Positions 1 to 4,912 of a DNA stretch of 6,461 nt are shown piece by piece. Position 1 is the stretch's first letter. Every line of letters starts with the position of its first letter. The notes under the pieces are model-generated. The model had not been told where the DNA came from, ran no database searches, and saw only the letters and a list, made by a program, of their open reading frames with translations. Origin of the DNA: Gammaproteobacteria bacterium (lineage in GTDB: Bacteria > Pseudomonadota > Gammaproteobacteria > DSM-16500); assembly GCA_004322325.1 (NCBI GenBank), contig SCTP01000153.1:1-6461 (forward strand), written 5' to 3'. A program made the position numbers and the translations under genes.

Positions 1-1
1 C

Positions 2-1099
2 TATGCTTACTCCTTATGCCAAATTCCACTGGGTATCTTGATTGACTGTGTAGGCGTACGAAAAACAGCGATTACCTCTATGATATTATGTATCAGCGGT
101 GCTTTTTTACTTTCCTTTGCGCCAACATTAGGCGCGCTGCAATTAAGCCGCGTGCTAGTCGGAATGGGGTCCGCGTGCGCTTTCATTTGCGCGCTCAAAA
201 TTATTATTGATCATCTACCCGTCGGTAACCGAGGCTTTTTAATGGGTGCAACATTAACGCTCGGTACAGTCGGTGCATTAATCGCAGGAAAGCCGCTCGC
301 GCTACTGGCTGATACAGTCGGTTGGAGGCAATCGATTAGTGATGTCGCTTTTCTCGGTTTATTTATTTTAAGCATTGCTGTATTAGTCTTACCCAAAGCT
401 AAAAAAGAATCGCTGATTCCTATTTCCATTGAAATGCCTGCCAAAATTGGTCGGTCTTTAATCCAAGTTTTAACCTCTCGTTCTGTCATGATGTACGCGA
501 TTTTAGCTATTTCGATTTATACACCGCTTTCTGTATTAGCGGATTTATGGGGTGTCGCCTTCTTGATGCAAAAATATGGTTTAGTTCGAGCTGAAGCAGC
601 CAAAATTAGTATGATGGTGTATTTAGGGCTAGGGTTAGGTTCACTGGTGCTGCCGTGGTTGAGTGAGAAATATCATGTTTTAAATGGAAGTATTCGATTA
701 GGTATCATTGGCGTGCTGATCGTTTTTGCTTTGTTATTATATGGTCCGGTTATTTCACCTGCCTTCTTGATGGTGTTATTAACCTTACTCGGCATTTTTT
801 GCGGTGCTGAAATGCTTTGCTTTACAGGTGCAGGCCAGCATACCACGATACATAACGTGGGAACGACACTAGGCGTCGTCAATACACTCAATATGCTCGG
901 AGGCGGTTTGCTGCAACAGGCGATTGGATATGGGTTGGACAAATTATGGGATGGAAAAACAGACAGCTTTGGTGTAAGACTGTATAGCACAGCTGAATAC
1001 ACACAAGCCCTTTCGGTATTGATGATAATAGTGGTTATCTGCTGCCTGTTGTCTTTTAAGCTGCCGAAAGATAAAGTTGTAGACTATGAACGAACCTAA
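2..1099 (+). CDS. MFS transporter, 5'-truncated by the window edge
   Basis: This is the C-terminal 365 residues of a 12-helix major facilitator superfamily permease of the inner membrane. The frame stays open back to base 2, so the first in-frame TTG (38) is an internal Leu and not the start. About 50 residues (TM1 and part of TM2) are missing. The visible beginning reads CQIPLGILIDCVGVRK, which matches the TM2 end and the loop 2-3 motif A (G-x-L-x-D-x-x-G-x-R) of the family. Next come a TM4-like LSRVLVGMGSACAF stretch, further hydrophobic helices, a central basic loop (PKAKKES) separating the two six-helix halves, and a late G-T-x-L-G-V-V-N-T glycine-rich helix. The last helix ends in a short charged tail (KLPKDK). 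The gene overlaps the downstream ATP-grasp gene by 14 bp, so the two are probably one operon. The substrate cannot be read from the sequence. Sugar phosphate, organic acid, peptide or drug transport are all possible. Confidence 0.9.
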   Translation, partial: YAYSLCQIPLGILIDCVGVRKTAITSMILCISGAFLLSFAPTLGALQLSRVLVGMGSACAFICALKIIIDHLPVGNRGFLMGATLTLGTVGALIAGKPLALLADTVGWRQSISDVAFLGLFILSIAVLVLPKAKKESLIPISIEMPAKIGRSLIQVLTSRSVMMYAILAISIYTPLSVLADLWGVAFLMQKYGLVRAEAAKISMMVYLGLGLGSLVLPWLSEKYHVLNGSIRLGIIGVLIVFALLLYGPVISPAFLMVLLTLLGIFCGAEMLCFTGAGQHTTIHNVGTTLGVVNTLNMLGGGLLQQAIGYGLDKLWDGKTDSFGVRLYSTAEYTQALSVLMIIVVICCLLSFKLPKDKVVDYERT

Positions 1100-2318
1100 C
1101 CGCGATTATTGCCCGCATTGTTATCCTGCCGCTCCAAATCATCGGCAAGAAAAAATTGATAGCCTATTTGATGCTTATTTTAGCCTGCCGGTAGGGGGTG
1201 CTTTTTTTCAGCGTGTCGGCCGAGCTATTCTGCGAGTGGTGCTGCACTTTTCCCATTTTATTCAACATGCCCAATTTACCGATGCCATTGACCGTTCACA
1301 ATTAAATAATGGCATTTTAGTGATGTGGGATGAAGCGAAAAAGCGAGGGCTAGAATTATTTAATATCAAATTTGGCGAGAAGCATACGCAGCATTTTGTG
1401 TTAATGCTTGAGGGTAAACGATATTATTTTGATAGAAGCCCTATTTGTCTGGTCACAGAAAAAGTCAATCAATTTGCTGATGCAAGCAAATACGATGATA
1501 AATCTTATTTCAAGAAAATATTGCTTCAGCATGATTTGCCGTGTCCTCAAGGGCAGGCTTTCTTTTCAGCGAAAAAAGCATTCCGTTATGGAATGAAATT
1601 AGGATTTCCATTAGTAGTGAAGCCGGCGATTGCTTCTTTTAGCCGTCACGCTTCGTTTAACATTAAATCGGAAAAAGGATTGCGAGTGGCGATTGATGTC
1701 GCTAAACAAGTGAATTGCCGTGTCGTGGTCGAGCAATATATTTCGGGTGATGTTCACCGCGTTACTATTCTGAATGATAAAGTAATTGCCTCAACGAAAC
1801 GTCAAGCAGCAAGTGTTTTAGGTGATGGCACGTCTACCATCGAAGAACTAATTGATGAGAAGAATAATCATCCCTGGCGTGGAGCAGCGGCGCAGCTTAA
1901 TTGCACATTACATAAAATAGAGAAAAATCAGCATCTATCTACTTTCTTAGCAACACAAGGTGTGAACTTAAAAACGAAATTAAAAAAAGGTCATCGTATT
2001 TTGCTTTCCAACAAAATGAACAATGGCAATGGAGCAGAGGTGACCAATGTGACGGCATTGATACATCCAGAAAACGAGAAACTGTTTCTCAAGTTGCATC
2101 ACATTTTAAATATTCCGCTTTCAGGCATCGATTTTATTTGCCAAGATGTTTCCCTTCCTTGGCAGGAACAACCTTTTGCTATCATTGAAAATAATAGTTT
2201 GCCTTATATTGATGCGCATCATTATCCTTCCATTGGCGAGCCTATTAATGCGGCAAGTTACCTGTGGGATTTTGTGTTGGAGATGTTACTGTCCCCAGCC
2301 GCGTCTCCATTGCGCTAA
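1086..2318 (+). CDS. ATP-grasp ligase, cyanophycin synthetase/GshAB-like
   Basis: This 410-aa cytoplasmic protein very probably forms an amide bond from a carboxylate (via acyl phosphate) and an amine. An ATP-grasp fold covers about residues 135-402: DDKSYFKKILLQ (137-148), ATP-binding lysine in FPLVVKP (K179), hinge segment VVVEQYISGDVHRV (213-226), GDGTSTIEELI (247-257), GNGAEVTNVT (314-323), and the metal-site GIDF (347-350) and IIENNS (E368, N370). The order and spacing match the ATP-grasp part of cyanophycin synthetases and bifunctional glutathione synthetases. There is no Mur-ligase domain, so it is not a cyanophycin synthetase. Residues 75-118 (WDEAKKRG and following) look like the N-terminal part of short ATP-grasp relatives. 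The extreme N-terminus has CPHC (9-12). The usual glycine-rich ATP loop is ASFSRHAS (183-190), with no glycine. The ATG at 1086 is forced, because an in-frame TAG lies at 1080-1082. No good Shine-Dalgarno precedes it, consistent with coupling to the transporter. Substrates are unknown. Confidence 0.85.
   Translation: MNEPNRDYCPHCYPAAPNHRQEKIDSLFDAYFSLPVGGAFFQRVGRAILRVVLHFSHFIQHAQFTDAIDRSQLNNGILVMWDEAKKRGLELFNIKFGEKHTQHFVLMLEGKRYYFDRSPICLVTEKVNQFADASKYDDKSYFKKILLQHDLPCPQGQAFFSAKKAFRYGMKLGFPLVVKPAIASFSRHASFNIKSEKGLRVAIDVAKQVNCRVVVEQYISGDVHRVTILNDKVIASTKRQAASVLGDGTSTIEELIDEKNNHPWRGAAAQLNCTLHKIEKNQHLSTFLATQGVNLKTKLKKGHRILLSNKMNNGNGAEVTNVTALIHPENEKLFLKLHHILNIPLSGIDFICQDVSLPWQEQPFAIIENNSLPYIDAHHYPSIGEPINAASYLWDFVLEMLLSPAASPLR
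2245..2318. other. Convergent coding overlap of the ATP-grasp and glucoamylase genes
   Basis: The last 74 bp of the plus-strand ATP-grasp gene and of the minus-strand glucoamylase gene are the same DNA read in opposite directions. The segment codes the C-terminal helix region of the ligase (AASYLWDFVLEML and tail) and a Thr/Pro/Asn-rich tail of the glucoamylase beyond its catalytic domain. No space is left for a conventional intergenic terminator. Confidence 0.85.
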
Positions 2319-3741
2319 GTAAGCTGGTGTAGCCCCAGGTTAAATCTTTAGCGCTAGTTTGTTTACCGCTGGTACGATCGATTTGTTCAGCAAGATGGTA
2401 GCAAGTATGATCGCTATAACAAACAGAGTATTTTTTGACGGTTTGTAAGAGCGTATCGCCTGTCCGAATTAAGTGGTCGATGATGGCATCAAATTGCGCT
2501 TTATTGTCTTTGACGGTAATCGATTTTGCTGTTCTAGCAAACGGCAGGTTCATTTGTTCGAAGAATAATCTATTCTCATGGTTAATATTAATTTTCCCTT
2601 GTTTTAAATAAAAATGAGCGAGTGAGTAATAATATTGCGCTAAGGCATTGGTTGTTAAAATCCACGGGTTTCCGTAAAGAAAGCGATCGCCATCATAGAT
2701 ATCATTGGGGTATCTGCCCACCATGGGTGGATTTTGAGAATGGGCAATATTAATTTGATACAATCCTGAAAAAGCATTGCGGATAAAATAAACTGAACTT
2801 AAAACTTTATCACTATTAATGGCAAAAGGATCGTTGGTATCGTTAAGATCACCGTATAAGACCCCGAGAATGATGGAAGTATTCATCCCACCGCCTTTAA
2901 AATATTGTTGATTAACCGTTTCAGTCAAATAGCCGAGATGGGCATTCCAATGCTTCAGTAAAGATTGAGTGATTTTTTGTGCGGTTTGTAGATAGGCATC
3001 AGCTTGCTGCTCATTACCTAGTTTTTTAAATAAGGCGGCTGCATCCACTAACGCTTTACGCTGTACCATTTTATTAAAGAAATGTTCGCGATCATTTACT
3101 TCTTCCCATAGATCGTATGAGGTATTTTTCCATTGCGAAGTGACATAGTTTATATCAGTGGTAATGATAGGAAGGAGAGATTGTTGTACGTAATGTTCAT
3201 CTTCTTCCATCCATAAATTAGCGATGGTGATCATGGTAATGGCGCGTAAAGCGGGGCCATCATTTTGCGGCCGCATCCAAGCACCTTCCCAGATGCTACC
3301 GTCGATATTGTATTTGGGTTGCCCTAAGGTTTGCTCGCCTGGCTTTGAAATTTGTTGCTGAGCAATTTGCTCGAAATGGATGTAATTAATTAAATAAGGT
3401 CTTAGCTGTTGCTTTTCTTGTGGTGAAGCGTGGGCGTAAAGGTAAGCGACGTGATTCATGGTAATGGCGGCGTCACGTGTCCAGTGGAATTGATAATCTT
3501 GGCTGAAATGAGCTCCTTGGTTGGAGGGGGAGGCGAGGACTGCGCCTGGAATGGAGTGGATAGTGTGATTTTCTTCTATTTTGATGATGGGATGGCTATC
3601 AGTGGTGATATTGGCGAATAGATACTGTTGGATGATAGCTAATTCATTGGGTGTAAAGGGAGCAGTTGCGCCAAAAGTGGTTGGAATTAGGAAAATAGAG
3701 AAAATAATAGATAAAAACCGCATTTTTGGTTTAACAAACAT
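2245..3741 (-). CDS. Secreted glucoamylase, glycoside hydrolase family 15
   Basis: This 498-aa exo-acting glucan 1,4-alpha-glucosidase (EC 3.2.1.3) releases glucose from the non-reducing ends of starch, glycogen or maltodextrins. The family landmarks are all present in order: GAVLASPS (66-73), HWTRDAA (86-92), RPQNDGPALRA (157-167), YDLWEEVN (209-216), GRYPNDIYDG (342-351), GNPWILTT (357-364), LAEQIDRTSG (450-459) and DLTWGYTSLLSA (466-477). By alignment with fungal glucoamylase (E179 and E400), E213 is the catalytic acid and E452 the base, so the enzyme looks active. There is no starch-binding domain. A signal peptide (about residues 1-27) sends it out of the cytoplasm. The gene resembles GamA of Legionella pneumophila, a type II-secreted glycogen-degrading enzyme, though orthology is unproven. 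The start at 3741 is backed by AAGGA 9 nt upstream, whereas Met7 has none. Residues after about 483 lie beyond the catalytic domain and are coded in the antisense overlap with the ATP-grasp gene. Confidence 0.95.
   Translation of the reverse strand: MFVKPKMRFLSIIFSIFLIPTTFGATAPFTPNELAIIQQYLFANITTDSHPIIKIEENHTIHSIPGAVLASPSNQGAHFSQDYQFHWTRDAAITMNHVAYLYAHASPQEKQQLRPYLINYIHFEQIAQQQISKPGEQTLGQPKYNIDGSIWEGAWMRPQNDGPALRAITMITIANLWMEEDEHYVQQSLLPIITTDINYVTSQWKNTSYDLWEEVNDREHFFNKMVQRKALVDAAALFKKLGNEQQADAYLQTAQKITQSLLKHWNAHLGYLTETVNQQYFKGGGMNTSIILGVLYGDLNDTNDPFAINSDKVLSSVYFIRNAFSGLYQINIAHSQNPPMVGRYPNDIYDGDRFLYGNPWILTTNALAQYYYSLAHFYLKQGKININHENRLFFEQMNLPFARTAKSITVKDNKAQFDAIIDHLIRTGDTLLQTVKKYSVCYSDHTCYHLAEQIDRTSGKQTSAKDLTWGYTSLLSAMETRLGTVTSPTQNPTGNLPH
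3661..3741 (-). other. Signal peptide of the glucoamylase
   Basis: Residues 1-27 form a typical Sec signal: a basic n-region (K4, K6, R8), a hydrophobic core (FLSIIFSIFLIP, 9-20), and a polar end with A25-T-A27, an A-x-A signal peptidase I site before Pro28. There is no lipobox cysteine, so a soluble exported protein is expected. Cleavage after A25 is an alternative. Confidence 0.8.
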
Positions 3742-3750
3742 GCAAACGAT

Positions 3751-3755
3751 TCCTT
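3751..3755 (-). promoter_or_regulatory. Ribosome binding site of the glucoamylase
   Basis: AAGGA on the minus strand lies 9 nt before the ATG at 3741. It decides the start in favour of this codon over the ATG of Met7. It sits in the 37-bp gap after the stop of the upstream gene. Confidence 0.65.
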
Positions 3756-3778
3756 TTTAAAAAAATGGTCCAATCTTA

Positions 3779-4822
3779 TCACAACCTGAATGAATTATTA
3801 TTGTTATTATTAAGCTCCGTTGAGTGCTCTGGCTGAGAAGCAAATAGACTATGTTGTTGTGATCTCGAAGACTGTTCTTTCAATATCAAAAACTGCTCGC
3901 TCAGCTTAGGCTGATGGGGGCCGATGTGGCAATAAAATACTTCTGGTCCAAAGGTATTCTCCGTCAAGTTCTCTACCTTATCATGTCCAGCAAATTCATA
4001 AAAAGAGGCTATATCATTTGTCAAAGGATTAAGACTTTTTGTAGGGTCTTCTCCATCTATCATCTGCACATCAATATAAACCACCTTGTCAGTAGTGGCA
4101 TAATAAACTAAAGAATGACCATCTCCATCAACATATTTTTCCCCACAAAGCCCCAGATTAATGATACCAAACGACGTGCCGCCATGATGAGCAGCGACTG
4201 ATTTTAATTTATCGTCGAGTTTCGTGTAATGGCAATGAGGTTGATCATATTCGTCGACATTGAAAATTGGTTTGAGCTGCAGTGGCATCTTCTCCACATT
4301 GATCGTCTTCGGCCATTCTACTCCTAGAGGAAAACGTTTGCCGAATATACCATGGCGATCTACACTAGATTGCGTGATATACCGAAGCTCATCTGGGTTC
4401 CCCTCTGGTTCTTTTTTAATTTGTAATAATGGCATAAGGAAAGAGGTTCGATAAGTTGTAAGGAAAGATTTATCCGCTCCTGTACACGAAGCAGCTTCTA
4501 TTGGCTTGATGCCAGTCTCAAAATAATTCAACAACGCTTCCACACAACGAGAGCAATTATCTCGCGTATTATTATTACCGCGTATGATGTGGATAACATC
4601 ACGTACTTCTGCTTCATTCCACTGAAAAGGGCGAGGCTGCACACTAACCAATGGTTCTTTTTTCACTATACTGAGCTTCTTTTTATGCTTTTTTTTATTT
4701 TTTATTCCTTTACTTCTTAGGTTACTTTTGTAATGTCTGATGTTTATTCTAATTTTTTCTAGGTATTTCTTGTAGGAATCATTATGGGAACTGCTGGTAG
4801 TGCTTGGAGTAATATTTGGCAT
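3779..4822 (-). CDS. Papain-fold (Tox-PL-like) protein, putative host-directed effector, shorter paralogue
   Basis: This 347-aa protein has no signal peptide or membrane segment. I recognise no named family member, but the core resembles the papain-fold toxin domain (Tox-PL). It has NCSRCVEALLNYFETG with candidate nucleophile C90, DGHSLVYY with candidate H236, and YIDVQM with candidate D251. H236 and D251 are 15 residues apart. The 146 residues between Cys and His form a long insertion that includes PHCHYT (195-200) and a conserved GGTSFGIINLGLCGE segment. Domains in order: a polar N-terminus (1-35), a lysine-rich stretch (KNKKKHKKK, 41-49), VKKEP (53-57), the core (about 66-316) containing IKKEPEG (135-141), a Ser/Gln-rich tail, six Asn (338-343) and SFRL. 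Known Tox-PL-fold enzymes are cysteine proteases or glutamine deamidases acting on host proteins, so a similar role is inferred. It is about 70% identical (hand alignment) to the adjacent upstream paralogue over the shared region. The glucoamylase starts 37 bp downstream. The ATG at 4822 has only a weak AGG about 11 nt upstream. Confidence 0.85.
   Translation of the reverse strand: MPNITPSTTSSSHNDSYKKYLEKIRINIRHYKSNLRSKGIKNKKKHKKKLSIVKKEPLVSVQPRPFQWNEAEVRDVIHIIRGNNNTRDNCSRCVEALLNYFETGIKPIEAASCTGADKSFLTTYRTSFLMPLLQIKKEPEGNPDELRYITQSSVDRHGIFGKRFPLGVEWPKTINVEKMPLQLKPIFNVDEYDQPHCHYTKLDDKLKSVAAHHGGTSFGIINLGLCGEKYVDGDGHSLVYYATTDKVVYIDVQMIDGEDPTKSLNPLTNDIASFYEFAGHDKVENLTENTFGPEVFYCHIGPHQPKLSEQFLILKEQSSRSQQHSLFASQPEHSTELNNNNNNSFRL
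3794..3811 (-). repeat. AAT/AAC trinucleotide repeat coding six Asn
   Basis: Six consecutive Asn codons (AAT with one AAC) lie just before the last four codons of the shorter Tox-PL-like gene. The reading frame continues unbroken into Ser-Phe-Arg-Leu-stop. The same element, twice as long, ends the paralogue. Confidence 0.9.
4488..4621 (-). repeat. Direct repeat copy 1: near-identical block around the catalytic Cys
   Basis: This 134-bp block matches 5655-5788 without gaps and with 8 mismatches by my count, including 50 bp with none. It codes the WNEAEVRD to IEAAS segment with the N-C-x-x-C motif. Flanking parts of the two genes are clearly more diverged. Confidence 0.85.
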
Positions 4823-4853
4823 ATTATGATTTACCTATCTAGAAGATAAATAA

Positions 4854-4881
4854 ATTATGCCATTTGGCTGCTCTATTGCAA
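4854..4881 (-). promoter_or_regulatory. Possible promoter of the shorter Tox-PL-like gene
   Basis: On the minus strand TTGCAA (4881-4876, 4/6 match to -35) is followed after 16 bp by CATAAT (4859-4854, 5/6 match to -10), in the 90-bp gap before the start at 4822. The -35 half lies inside the hairpin at 4866-4887. Such weak matches are common in A+T-rich DNA, so this may be chance. Confidence 0.35.
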
Positions 4882-4887
4882 GCAGCC
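4866..4887 (-). terminator. Hairpin between the tandem paralogues, possible weak terminator
   Basis: GGCTGCT and AGCAGCC form a perfect 7-bp stem around an 8-nt loop, 26 bp after the stop codon of the longer gene. On the minus strand only a mixed A/T stretch follows and not a clean U run, so it may be an attenuator, an mRNA-stabilising stem or a poor terminator. On the plus strand a T6 run begins 12 nt after the stem, but no plus-strand gene ends here. Confidence 0.4.
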
Positions 4888-4912
4888 ATCGCTATCAGCC
4901 TTTTTTAGTGAT

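Noticed and set aside
7..1002. Minus-strand open frames opposite the transporter gene (7-198, 211-489, 673-1002)
   Set aside because: They are antisense shadows of a clear MFS gene, Pro/Ser/Lys-rich without recognisable domains or ribosome binding sites.
38..1099. TTG at 38 as the start of the transporter
   Set aside because: The frame is open to the window edge, and the residues before it (CQIPLGI) belong to the conserved TM2 and motif A region, so the gene is truncated and does not start here.
1086..2318. Cyanophycin synthetase (cphA) or gshB as the gene name
   Set aside because: The Mur-ligase-like half of cyanophycin synthetase is missing, and the N-terminal domain is not that of GshB. 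Only the ATP-grasp core is shared.
2312..2354. Inverted repeat GCGCTAA ... TTAGCGC with a smaller CTGG/CCAG stem inside, at the end of the ATP-grasp gene
   Set aside because: The loop is 29 bp, there is no T run on either side, and it lies inside the glucoamylase coding sequence. Not enough to call a terminator.
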